Source: JBOGED01 sp050743625 (GTDB taxonomy: Bacteria > Actinomycetota > Nitriliruptoria > Euzebyales > Egibacteraceae). From it: a stretch of DNA of 5,845 bases. Shown here piece by piece: positions 1 through 5,154 of this stretch; the first letter of the stretch is position 1, and every line of letters begins with the position of its first letter. The notes beneath the pieces are model-generated. The model did no database searches. It saw only the letters and a program-made list of their open reading frames with translations, and had not been told where the DNA came from. The DNA lies in assembly GCA_050743625.1 (NCBI GenBank), contig JBOGED010000542.1, positions 1-5,845 on the forward strand, in the 5' to 3' direction. Made by a program: the position numbers and the translations under genes.

Positions 1-599
1 GTCCGCAACCGGTCGGCGAGACCGGCGGGCAGGTCGTGCAATGCCGCCAGCAGCACCCGCCCGCGCACGCCGGCGAGGACGTCGTCGAAGCCGCGCCGCT
101 CGGGCAGCGCGCTCCCGCTCAGCGCGCACATCAAGGCGAGGGCGTCACCACCGGTGGCGTCCTGTTCGGACAGGCCGAAGACCGCGGCCTCGCGCCGCGA
201 CTCCTCCGGGCCGTCCGCGCTGTGGATCAGGCCGAGGATGCTGTTGACGGCGCGGAAGTCGCTGCGGATCGTGCCCGGCTCGGCCAGGTGCGGGTGCTGG
301 TGACCCTTCCGCCGGGCCAGGGCCGCATGCCCTCCCTCGCGATCGAACCGGCACAGCAGCGCCAGGCAGGGACCGGACGAGAACAGGTCGTCGACCAGCC
401 GGTACCGCCATGTCTGCCACTGCCCCGCGATGACGTCGGCGTACAGGTCGTCGATCATCTCCGGGTCCGCCTGTACCACGCGGCCCGCGACCGGCGCGAA
501 CCCCTCTCGCGCCAGCCGCTCGACCACGGCGGTCTGCAGGCCCCGGCGCAGCGTGTCCGGGCTGAGCAGGACGAACGCGTGTCGCGACCAGAACGTCAC
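1..599 (-). CDS. Nucleoside-diphosphate-kinase-like protein, partial (C-terminus beyond left edge)
   Basis: The frame is open from a GTG at 599 down to the window edge (199 codons visible). The first 141 or so residues follow the NDK fold: an N-terminal strand reading FVLLSPDTLRRG (residues 9-20), then SSGPCLALL (74-82), PGTIRSDF (108-115) and LIHSADGPEESRREAAVF (124-141). His126 matches the phosphohistidine nucleophile of NDKs, which move the gamma phosphate between nucleotides. Two usual active-site residues differ: the Lys of the KPD motif is Ser13, and the Asn three residues before the catalytic His is Gly123. Arg112 of the PGTIR motif is kept. From about residue 145 the protein continues into a segment I do not recognise, so it is longer than a standard NDK (about 140-150 aa). 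The GTG overlaps the stop of the upstream gene as GTGA and has an AAGGAG (610-605) five bases before it, so translation is coupled. It is probably a divergent NDK with altered chemistry or a binding role. The family call is fairly sure; the activity is not. Confidence 0.8.
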   Translation of the reverse strand, partial: MTFWSRHAFVLLSPDTLRRGLQTAVVERLAREGFAPVAGRVVQADPEMIDDLYADVIAGQWQTWRYRLVDDLFSSGPCLALLCRFDREGGHAALARRKGHQHPHLAEPGTIRSDFRAVNSILGLIHSADGPEESRREAAVFGLSEQDATGGDALALMCALSGSALPERRGFDDVLAGVRGRVLLAALHDLPAGLADRLR

Positions 600-1327
600 C
601 CGGTCTCCTTCCTCTGGTGCCTCTGGTGGTGGAATGGGCAGGCGTCGGTGGCCAGCACACGCTGGTCGTCTGGCAGCGCGTATTGGCGCCACTTGTGCGT
701 CGAGGAGTGCTGCGGGTCGCCCAGGTGCGGGTGCGGGCCGATCGCGTCGTAGGCCATCAGGCTGGCGCGCACCCGCTGCTTGGCCGCGCGGCCGGCCGGG
801 GTCGACCCGCTCAACCCCTCGAACACCCGGCGAGTCTGGAAGACCACCACCAGGCAGGGCCCCACATTGCGGCTGCGGCGGGCCGAGTAGGCCGGGCTGC
901 AGGCGAAGGTGAACCACGGCTCGCCTCCGAAGCACCACTGCCATCCCGGGTGGCGGGGATCGCGCGGGACATCCTGGGGCCATCCCGCCGGGTCGTGGGC
1001 GCTGAGTCGCTCGAGCAACGCCCAGAATCGTTCGTGGTCCTGGTCGAGCGTGGTGGGCCGCGGCGGGCCGACGAACACGACGAGCGACTGCCGCCTCGGG
1101 CCGCGCCAGGCCCGCTCCCGGAACGCCAGCAGGGCAGCCACCAGGCTGTCCGGGCGCTCCCGGTCATCCACCGCCGCGAACGAGTTGTGCCCGTTCCGCT
1201 GGCCGCGCACGCCGAAGTCGCACGGGTAGGCGGAGTCGAGGAGGCGATCGGCGAAGGCCTCGTACGCCGGGCCCACCCAGTCCCGCGGCGGATCATGCAG
1301 GTCGTCGAAGTCCCACCGTGCACCCAC
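596..1327 (-). CDS. YqcI/YcgG-family protein, putative heme-dependent N-oxygenase
   Basis: The 243-residue product matches the YqcI/YcgG pattern along its whole length: YPCDFGVRGQRNGHNSFA (residues 34-51), a buried strand SLVVFVGP (81-88), FWALLERLSAHD (101-112), DPRHPGWQWCFGGEPWFTF (123-141), then SRNVGPCLVVVFQTRRVFEGL (152-172), HPHLG (199-203), WRQYALPDD (213-221) and a terminal CPFHH (230-234). From family knowledge, some members are heme-dependent N-hydroxylases acting on guanidino or amino groups, such as GntA of guanitoxin biosynthesis; many others are uncharacterised. Candidate metal or heme ligands are conserved-looking His and Cys residues (Cys36, His47, His126, Cys132), but I cannot say which one binds heme. 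I chose the GTG at 1327 because GGAGG (1340-1336) lies 8 bases upstream. An in-frame GTG at 1336 would overlap the methyltransferase stop as GTGA but has no spaced ribosome site. It is the middle gene of a three-gene operon, so it is plausibly a tailoring oxygenase working with the methyltransferase. The family is confident; the substrate is unknown. Confidence 0.88.
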   Translation of the reverse strand: MGARWDFDDLHDPPRDWVGPAYEAFADRLLDSAYPCDFGVRGQRNGHNSFAAVDDRERPDSLVAALLAFRERAWRGPRRQSLVVFVGPPRPTTLDQDHERFWALLERLSAHDPAGWPQDVPRDPRHPGWQWCFGGEPWFTFACSPAYSARRSRNVGPCLVVVFQTRRVFEGLSGSTPAGRAAKQRVRASLMAYDAIGPHPHLGDPQHSSTHKWRQYALPDDQRVLATDACPFHHQRHQRKETG

Positions 1328-1332
1328 TCCGC

Positions 1333-2076
1333 TCACCTCCCCTGCGCCAGGAAGACGCCGGTCCGGCCGCCCGCGAACAGCGGTGCGCGGCGGAAGTCGC
1401 CCCACGTGTCGAGCAGCCGCCACCCGGTGTCTCGCAGGTCGTCGGCCACGTCGTCCGGCCACAGGAACCGGAACGGCATCGCCGGGCTGTGCACACGCTG
1501 GAGCACCTCGCCGCGCTCGCCGAGCCGCTCTAGCCGCAGGTGCAGGTGCACCAAGCCGTCCATGGGGTCCACGACCTCGGTCGCGTCCTCCCAGCGCCAC
1601 GTCGGGGACGCGAACCGCTGCACCACCACCATGTCCCGCGCGCGCAACTTCGCCGGGTCGGGAAGCGCAACGTCGAAGGCAAGCAGGCCACCGGGCCTGG
1701 TCTGCTCGCGGACGTTGCGCAGCGCGGCGCGGAGGTGCTCGCGGTCGGCGATGTGGTTGAAGGTGTTGAGCGCCGCGTAGGACAGCGCGGCGGGCTCGGC
1801 GAGCCGGTACTCCGCCAGGTCGGCCTCGATCAGGCGCACCCGATCGCCAGTCCGCCTGCGGCACTGCTCGAGCGCGCGTCCGGCGCCGTCCACGCCGATG
1901 TCGGGAAGCGCATGCCGCGCGACCCGGCCGTCGCCGACTCCCAACTCGGCGACGACGCCGTCGGCGCGGCGGGCGAGCTCGGCGTAGAAGGCCACGTCGG
2001 GCATCTCCAGCTGTTCGTTCACCTCGAACAGCGCCTCGGCCAGGACGTCGAACGCCAGTAGCTCTGGGAAACCCAA
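1333..2076 (-). CDS. Class I SAM-dependent methyltransferase
   Basis: The 247-residue product carries a Rossmann-type methyltransferase core. Motif I, VVAELGVGDGR, is at residues 41-51 (normally E/DxGxGxG). The acidic end of strand 2 (GVD, Asp63) would hold the ribose of SAM. IEADLAEY follows with Asp86 near the adenine, then the post-motif segment YAALNTFNHI, and TRPGGLLAFDVALP as the motif III region. The C-terminal half, with MPFRFLWPDDVADDLRDTGW, resembles small-molecule methyltransferases rather than rRNA or protein ones, but the acceptor cannot be deduced. The start is a TTG at 2076 preceded by GGGGAGGGG (2087-2079). The frame stays open to another TTG at 2118, but that codon has no ribosome site. 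A GTG at 2022 is a further alternative that would lose an N-terminal helix. It is the first gene of the leftward operon and ends 5 bases before the YqcI/YcgG start. Together they suggest oxidation plus methylation of the same intermediate (inference). Confidence 0.87.
   Translation of the reverse strand: MGFPELLAFDVLAEALFEVNEQLEMPDVAFYAELARRADGVVAELGVGDGRVARHALPDIGVDGAGRALEQCRRRTGDRVRLIEADLAEYRLAEPAALSYAALNTFNHIADREHLRAALRNVREQTRPGGLLAFDVALPDPAKLRARDMVVVQRFASPTWRWEDATEVVDPMDGLVHLHLRLERLGERGEVLQRVHSPAMPFRFLWPDDVADDLRDTGWRLLDTWGDFRRAPLFAGGRTGVFLAQGR
1336..1342 (-). promoter_or_regulatory. Ribosome binding site deciding the YqcI/YcgG start
   Basis: GGGGAGG (minus strand, 1342-1336) overlaps the final codons of the methyltransferase gene. 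It lies 8 bases before the GTG at 1327, while the other GTG at 1336 falls inside the motif itself. The spacing supports 1327 as the start. Confidence 0.6.
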
Positions 2077-2078
2077 GA

Positions 2079-2087
2079 CCCCTCCCC
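2079..2087 (-). promoter_or_regulatory. Ribosome binding site deciding the methyltransferase TTG start
   Basis: Read on the minus strand, GGGGAGGGG runs from 2087 to 2079 and contains GGAGG (2085-2081) four bases before the TTG at 2076. This is the only strong Shine-Dalgarno match in this frame near the expected N-terminus. It favours 2076 over the upstream TTG at 2118. Confidence 0.55.
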
Positions 2088-2227
2088 GCGAGTCAGACCT
2101 TTCGAGGGATCTTCGCAAGGCACGCTTACAGAACGCCTGTCAAAAACCTGCTCTGGTCTTGCTCCTGAACGCGTGGATGGCACGACCCGCGCCGGGATCG
2201 GATAGATATAGACCGGCCGCGTTCGAC

Positions 2228-2233
2228 AAGGAG
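2228..2233 (+). promoter_or_regulatory. Ribosome binding site of the HIT gene
   Basis: AAGGAG lies seven bases before the GTG at 2241, close to ideal spacing. It fixes the start so that the CxxC zinc motif is at residues 4-7. Confidence 0.75.
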
Positions 2234-2240
2234 CTGGGAA

Positions 2241-2708
2241 GTGCCGGATTGCCTGCTGTGCCGCGGGGTCGAGGGCGACGGAGATCTCCTCCGCGTCCAG
2301 GTGTGGTCCGACGAGCTTTGGCGCCTGACCACCACGCTGGTCGGCGAGGTCGCGGGGTTCTCCTACCTGGAGCCCAAGCGGCATGTCCGCTACATCCACG
2401 AGCTGGACGGTAAGGAGGCCGCGACCTTCGGGCCCGTGCTCGCGGACTGCTCGCGAGCGATCAAAGAGGTGACGAAGGCCGGGCTGGTCTACGTCTACGT
2501 CTTCGGCGGGTCGTTCGACCACCTGCACCTGCACCTGGCGCCGCACGTTGACGGCGGGCCGTTCAACGACTGCATGCTCCGGGGAGAGGTCGTCGAGGAG
2601 CAGCTGGCCAACGGCGCGATCGTCCAGACGAGCAAGGACTTCCCGCTGCTGCCGGAGATCCAGATGCTCCAGATGGCCGACCAGATCCGCGCGTTCCGGA
2701 GCCGCTGA
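2241..2708 (+). CDS. HIT-family nucleotide hydrolase/transferase (zinc-type)
   Basis: The 155-residue product has the defining histidine triad at residues 94-100, HLHLHLA (HxHxHxx), inside the longer segment FDHLHLHLAPH. By family knowledge the middle His (His96) is the nucleophile that takes a nucleotidyl group from an alpha phosphate. A CLLC pair (Cys4, Cys7) together with His48 and a triad His would form the structural zinc site found in many Hint- and Fhit-like proteins. The segment FSYLEPKRHVRYIHEL (40-55) is the usual strand and helix before the core. After the triad the protein continues for about 55 residues, longer than minimal Hint proteins. HIT proteins hydrolyse nucleoside phosphoramidates or dinucleoside polyphosphates, or transfer nucleotides. 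The ribosome site and GTG start are clear. It overlaps the next gene by one base (TGATG), so the two are co-translated. A role in removing or moving an AMP or GMP group placed by the neighbouring nucleotidyltransferase is inference. Confidence 0.9.
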   Translation: MPDCLLCRGVEGDGDLLRVQVWSDELWRLTTTLVGEVAGFSYLEPKRHVRYIHELDGKEAATFGPVLADCSRAIKEVTKAGLVYVYVFGGSFDHLHLHLAPHVDGGPFNDCMLRGEVVEEQLANGAIVQTSKDFPLLPEIQMLQMADQIRAFRSR

Positions 2709-3586
2709 TGGATCCCGTGATCCTCGAGCGGCTCCCCGCGGGCGTGCTGGCCGAGCTGGAAAGGCGGGACATCGCCCCGTCCGACGTCGCCCGCGCCCTC
2801 GACGTCGGGCCGGAGGAAGCGCTGCTGCTGACCGGCTCCTACGCCACCGGCGAGTTCAACCCGACGTCGGACCTGGACCTGCTGGTGCTGACCGGCGGCC
2901 GGGCGCACGGCAGGCCGGAGGGCGCCACTAACCATCCGTCGACCTTCGGCGACAGCTTCGACGTCCAGGTGCGCGACCTGGTCGTGAACCTCGAGTACGT
3001 CGAGGCGCGGCGGGTCCACGACCTCTGCGCGCTGGTTGGCTCGGTGGGCGGCAGCGCGCAGCCGGATCTCCCCAACCTGCAACCCCTGGAGATCCGGCTG
3101 ATCCAGCGCCTGGCGATCGGTGTCCCGCTCGCGGGCGCGGACCTGGTCGAGCATTTACGGCCAGCGCTCGGCGTCGACGTGGTGCGCGCCGCGGCGGCCG
3201 CGCTCAACTTCGTGATGGCGTTGAGCCTGCTGGAGGACACGCTCGTGCTCGAACCGCCCGCGCAACAGCTGATGTGCCGAGGCGCGGCGGAGTCCCTGCT
3301 GCTGTCCGGGATCAACGCGTTCGGTCCGATCACCTACGACATCAAGCACCTCTGCTCCCGCGCCGCCCGGCTGGCCGAGGTCCCCGGCGCGCCAAGGGTG
3401 CTCGTCGAGCGCGAGCGAGTGCTGTTCGCCGACCGCGAGCCGATTGGGGCCGGCAGGAGCTTTCTGCTCGACCTCGCGGTGGATCTGCATCGGGTGTTCG
3501 GCTCCGGCGACTGCCCGGACCGGGTCGCGCCGATGCTTGAGCCGTTCCGCGCGCAGTGGGCCTGGACGGACCGCGGCTTCGGGTAA
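2708..3586 (+). CDS. Polymerase-beta-superfamily nucleotidyltransferase
   Basis: The 292-residue product shows the nucleotidyltransferase signature GSx10DxD exactly: Gly43-Ser44, ten residues, then Asp55-Leu-Asp57 in SYATGEFNPTSDLDLLVL. The two aspartates would bind Mg2+ for transfer of a nucleotide to an acceptor. The third acidic residue of the active site is probably Glu96 in VVNLEYVE (92-99). Residues 1-40 look like a helical lead-in. Residues about 130-290 are mostly helical (for example RAAAAALNFVMALSLLEDTLVLE) and resemble the substrate-side domain of MNT or aminoglycoside-nucleotidyltransferase-type enzymes. I see no specific match to a named resistance gene. The ATG shares its A with the upstream TGA (TGATG), with GGAG six bases before it (2698-2701), so it is coupled to the HIT gene. 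It could modify a small molecule, a protein or an RNA end. In this setting a biosynthetic or self-protection role is a reasonable guess. The superfamily is sure; the substrate is unknown. Confidence 0.87.
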   Translation: MDPVILERLPAGVLAELERRDIAPSDVARALDVGPEEALLLTGSYATGEFNPTSDLDLLVLTGGRAHGRPEGATNHPSTFGDSFDVQVRDLVVNLEYVEARRVHDLCALVGSVGGSAQPDLPNLQPLEIRLIQRLAIGVPLAGADLVEHLRPALGVDVVRAAAAALNFVMALSLLEDTLVLEPPAQQLMCRGAAESLLLSGINAFGPITYDIKHLCSRAARLAEVPGAPRVLVERERVLFADREPIGAGRSFLLDLAVDLHRVFGSGDCPDRVAPMLEPFRAQWAWTDRGFG

Positions 3587-3682
3587 CACGCCGGCCTTAG
3601 TTCCGGAAATCCGTTGATATTCGGACGACCCTGCATCCCCGCTCGCGGCGTTGCGCCCCACTTACATATGACCTCCGGATGT

Positions 3683-3724
3683 GCGCGTTCGGCGCGCCTT
3701 GCGAGCAGGGCGCAGTGCCGCCCT
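3683..3724. terminator. Two short GC-rich hairpins in the convergent region, possible bidirectional terminator
   Basis: Between the ends of the nucleotidyltransferase (3586) and SARP (3757) genes there are two perfect stems. GCGCG/CGCGC (3683-3687 with 3693-3697) has a five-base loop. AGGGCG/CGCCCT (3707-3712 with 3719-3724) has a six-base loop. Neither is followed by a T-run on either strand, which is common for actinomycete terminators. The convergent position supports a terminator role, but the stems are short. Confidence 0.35.
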
Positions 3725-3756
3725 CGATACCGAACGATATTTCCGTCAGGGACCAC

Positions 3757-4596
3757 TTATGCGCTGTGGCGGAGGACCTCAAGGTAGATCTCCTTGAGCT
3801 CCGGGCAGGTGTCGATACCCAGGTCGTCGGCGAGTCGCGCGCGCGTCTCGTGGTAGACCGCAAGCGCGTCGGCCTGGCGCCCAGTGCGGTAGAGCACCCG
3901 CATCAGCTGGCCCGCCAGGCGCTCGCGTGTCGGGTACCGGTTCCACGCCTGTTGCAGCTCGATGTCGGCACTGACGTGCCAGCCCAGGTCGACCATCGCC
4001 TGCGCCCGGTTCTCAATGACGTCCAGCCGTAGCATCTCCAGCCGGTTGGCCTCCCGCTGCGCGTACGGGTACTCCTGCAGGTCGGCGTAGGGCTGGCCGG
4101 TCCACAGCGACAGGGCATGGTCGAGCGCGTCCATCGCTGCCGCGTCCGCCCCCTGCTTGAGCAGCTGACGTCCGGCGGCCTCGGCCTCGTCGAACCGCCA
4201 CGCGTCCACCGACCCGGCGGGTACCTGTAACGAGTACGCGGCGCCATGGCGTTGCAGCACGTGCCTGCCGCCGAGCACACCGCGGAGCCGCGAGACATGG
4301 CTCTGCAGCGAGGACCTCACGCTGTGGGGTGGCGCGCCCAGCCAGACCTCCTCAACGAGGACCTCGATCGGGACCGGCTGGCCGACGTTGGCGGCCAACA
4401 GCCCAAGAGCGGCCCGTTGTTTCCTCGATCCCAGCTCCACGGCCCTGCCGGCGTCAAGCGCCTCGATGGCGCCGAAGACCCGGAACTCGAGGGGGAACCT
4501 CTCCCCATTCGACGCTGGGTAACCGCACTCAGGCGCCTGGCGAACACCTTGATGCGTTCCTGCCCCTCGATCCCATCCACTGGCGTTTTCATTCAT
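3757..4596 (-). CDS. Small SARP-family transcriptional activator (wHTH + BTAD)
   Basis: The 279-residue product has the two-domain plan of small SARPs such as ActII-ORF4 and DnrI. An OmpR-type winged helix spans about residues 36-112: LEFRVFGAIEALD, then LGSRKQRAALGLLAAN, VLVEEVWLG, and a likely recognition helix in SVRSSLQSHVSRLRGVLG at 92-109. A bacterial transcriptional activation domain runs from about 131 to 276, ending with the typical YRTGRQADALAVYHETRARLADDLGID...PELKEIYLEVLR. There is no NB-ARC or TPR extension, so it is the pathway-specific small type. The ATG at 4596 is the only usable start: an in-frame TAA directly precedes it, and no in-frame ATG, GTG or TTG occurs before the winged helix. 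The protein therefore carries an unusual N-terminal tail of about 35 residues. AAGG lies 7 bases upstream. SARPs bind direct repeats phased at about 11 bp near the -35 region, and three such repeats lie upstream at 4665-4697. Likely targets are its own gene and the adjacent operons (inference). Confidence 0.92.
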   Translation of the reverse strand: MNENASGWDRGAGTHQGVRQAPECGYPASNGERFPLEFRVFGAIEALDAGRAVELGSRKQRAALGLLAANVGQPVPIEVLVEEVWLGAPPHSVRSSLQSHVSRLRGVLGGRHVLQRHGAAYSLQVPAGSVDAWRFDEAEAAGRQLLKQGADAAAMDALDHALSLWTGQPYADLQEYPYAQREANRLEMLRLDVIENRAQAMVDLGWHVSADIELQQAWNRYPTRERLAGQLMRVLYRTGRQADALAVYHETRARLADDLGIDTCPELKEIYLEVLRHSA

Positions 4597-4664
4597 TTAA
4601 ATGCCTTAGAGAACGACCCGTCGAGTGGCAGGCGCTGGCGGCGATAGCGAATCTGCCTACGCTG

Positions 4665-4697
4665 CGTTGAAGGCGCGTTGAACGCGCGTGGAAGGCG
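4665..4697 (-). repeat. Three phased 11-bp direct repeats, candidate SARP box
   Basis: On the plus strand three contiguous 11-mers follow one another with no gap: CGTTGAAGGCG (4665-4675), CGTTGAACGCG (4676-4686) and CGTGGAAGGCG (4687-4697). Each differs from the first by one base. Read toward the SARP gene they are heptads TTCCACG, TTCAACG and TTCAACG separated by 4-bp spacers. Heptads with 4-bp spacers are the geometry known for SARP operators. A weak -10-like TAGGCA lies at 4659-4654, close behind the last heptad. This fits autoregulation of the SARP gene, whose start is about 69 bp downstream. The repeat is certain; the binding role is inferred. Confidence 0.7.
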
Positions 4698-4755
4698 AGG
4701 TGTCGACCGCATGACCCGGCACATGGGGGCGTAGGGTGTTCCGCGTCCGCACGTG

Positions 4756-4858
4756 TTCCTGAACAGGGATTTCGGGGCACATACGCCCGGACGCGTCGAC
4801 AGCGTCCAGGCCCAGATCCGCAGCTCCTGCTGCGGGCCCCCAAATCCCTGTTCGGGGA
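4756..4858. repeat. Long inverted repeat enclosing two hairpins (predicted three-way junction)
   Basis: Arms 4761-4777 and 4837-4853 pair at 16 of 17 positions; the single mismatch is C4773/C4841. Allowing two G-T pairs, pairing extends outward to 4756 and 4858. The 59-base loop itself holds two perfect stems: GGACGC/GCGTCC (4789-4794 with 4802-4807, 7-base loop) and CCGCAGC/GCTGCGG (4818-4824 with 4829-4835, 4-base TCCT loop). As RNA or single-stranded DNA this folds into a three-way junction. The left arm also begins a short palindrome, TGTTC-CT-GAACA (4754-4765). I see no flanking target duplication and no match to a known riboswitch. It may be a structured leader or small RNA, a protein-binding site, or a remnant of a miniature inverted-repeat element. 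Confidence 0.75.
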
Positions 4859-4859
4859 A

Positions 4860-4893
4860 GGCTGGCGGACCTCGGCGCCGCATTTGTCCAGCC
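4860..4893. repeat. Short inverted repeat next to the large fold-back
   Basis: GGCTGG (4860-4865) pairs with CCAGCC (4888-4893), and GAC (4868-4870) can pair with GTC (4886-4888 region) after a small bulge. GGCGCC sits in the loop. It starts two bases after the large inverted repeat and could stack on it. Alone it is unremarkable in GC-rich DNA. Confidence 0.35.
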
Positions 4894-4946
4894 AACCCTC
4901 TGTGCGGAAGACGGGCTAGCGCCTGACAGGGCAGCGCAGACCGGGC

Positions 4947-4989
4947 GGGTGTCGACTGGCTCGTCCATATGACGACCGAGTCGACATCC
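4947..4989. repeat. Near-palindrome with 19-base arms upstream of the DUF4118 gene
   Basis: Core arms 4951-4965 and 4971-4985 are complementary at 13 of 15 positions around a 5-base CATAT centre. Each arm has GTCGACT/AGTCGAC outside and TCGTC/GACGA inside. Pairing continues outward (4950-4986, then a G-T pair, then two G-C pairs) to 4947 and 4989. It lies about 165 bp upstream of the DUF4118 start. It could be an operator for a dimeric regulator, or a terminator-type hairpin that isolates the two divergent genes. Confidence 0.7.
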
Positions 4990-5142
4990 CGGTGCTGGCG
5001 CGACTTCTAGGCCGGATCCGTGAGCGCTCGGCCCAGCTGTTAACGATTTCTTCGCGATGCGCGGGCGAATCCTCACGCGTTCGCTACGTCTGCGGTGCAG
5101 CTGCGCGGGCAGCCTTTCCCTCGACGCGGGCGGTACTGCGCC

Positions 5143-5150
5143 GGAGGAGG
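5143..5150 (+). promoter_or_regulatory. Ribosome binding site of the DUF4118 gene
   Basis: GGAGGAGG precedes the ATG at 5155. Its first GGAGG is seven bases away and its second is four. It supports 5155 over the internal in-frame ATG at 5188. Confidence 0.7.
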
Positions 5151-5154
5151 ACTC

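Larger units (their letters stand above)
2077..2240. promoter_or_regulatory. Divergent intergenic region between methyltransferase and HIT operons
   Basis: This 164-bp region must hold the start signals of both operons. For the rightward operon an AT-rich patch, TAGATATAGA at 2203-2212, is the best -10 candidate, but no good -35 lies 16-18 bases before it. The patch sits between imperfect inverted arms CGCGCCGG (2188-2195) and CCGGCCGCG (2213-2221), which could be an operator or a leader hairpin. For the leftward operon a perfect TTGACA lies at 2144-2139, but the correctly spaced -10 position (about 2121-2115) reads GCCTTG, which is poor. The region is locally less GC-rich than the coding DNA around it. 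The promoter assignments are tentative; the location of the divergent control region is sure. Confidence 0.45.
4597..5154. other. 558-bp divergent intergenic region, gene-free but rich in repeats
   Basis: No frame on either strand gives a convincing protein here; the open frames crossing it have scrambled, Arg/Pro-rich products and no credible start sites. The region holds a phased triple repeat (4665-4697), a large inverted repeat with inner hairpins (4756-4858), an imperfect stem GGCTGG/CCAGCC (4860-4865 with 4888-4893), a long near-palindrome (4947-4989), CACGTG at 4750-4755 and GTTAAC at 5039-5044. From about 4990 to 5140 I see no strong structure. It must contain the promoters of the SARP and DUF4118 genes, although no consensus -35/-10 pair stands out for either. 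Confidence 0.7.

Noticed and set aside
1753..1772. TTGAA/TTGAG repeat resembling the SARP heptad
   Set aside because: It lies inside the methyltransferase coding region, and the spacing is about 9 bases rather than 11.
617..1780. 387-codon plus-strand open frame opposite the YqcI/YcgG and methyltransferase genes
   Set aside because: It lies antisense to two genes with clear family motifs. Its product is low-complexity Arg/Pro/Ala/Ser-rich with no recognisable domain, as expected of a GC-rich shadow frame.
2116..2144. Confident sigma-70-type promoter for the methyltransferase operon from a perfect TTGACA at 2144-2139
   Set aside because: The properly spaced -10 position reads GCCTTG, too poor to call; kept only as a remark in the intergenic entry.
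3601..3625. TTCCGG, AATCCG and ATTCGG words as a second SARP box after the nucleotidyltransferase gene
   Set aside because: The words differ and the spacings are irregular; it is also downstream of a gene, not at a promoter.
4756..4858. Integron attC site
   Set aside because: The ends do not carry the RYYYAAC and GTTRRRY core sites in the required places, and no integrase or cassette array is present.
4756..4858. Complete insertion sequence
   Set aside because: Only 103 bases with no transposase frame and no visible target-site duplication; at most a MITE-like remnant.
5058..5110. 9-bp direct repeat TGCGCGGGC at 5058 and 5102, 44 bases apart
   Set aside because: Short and made of GC-rich words common in such genomes; only two exact copies.
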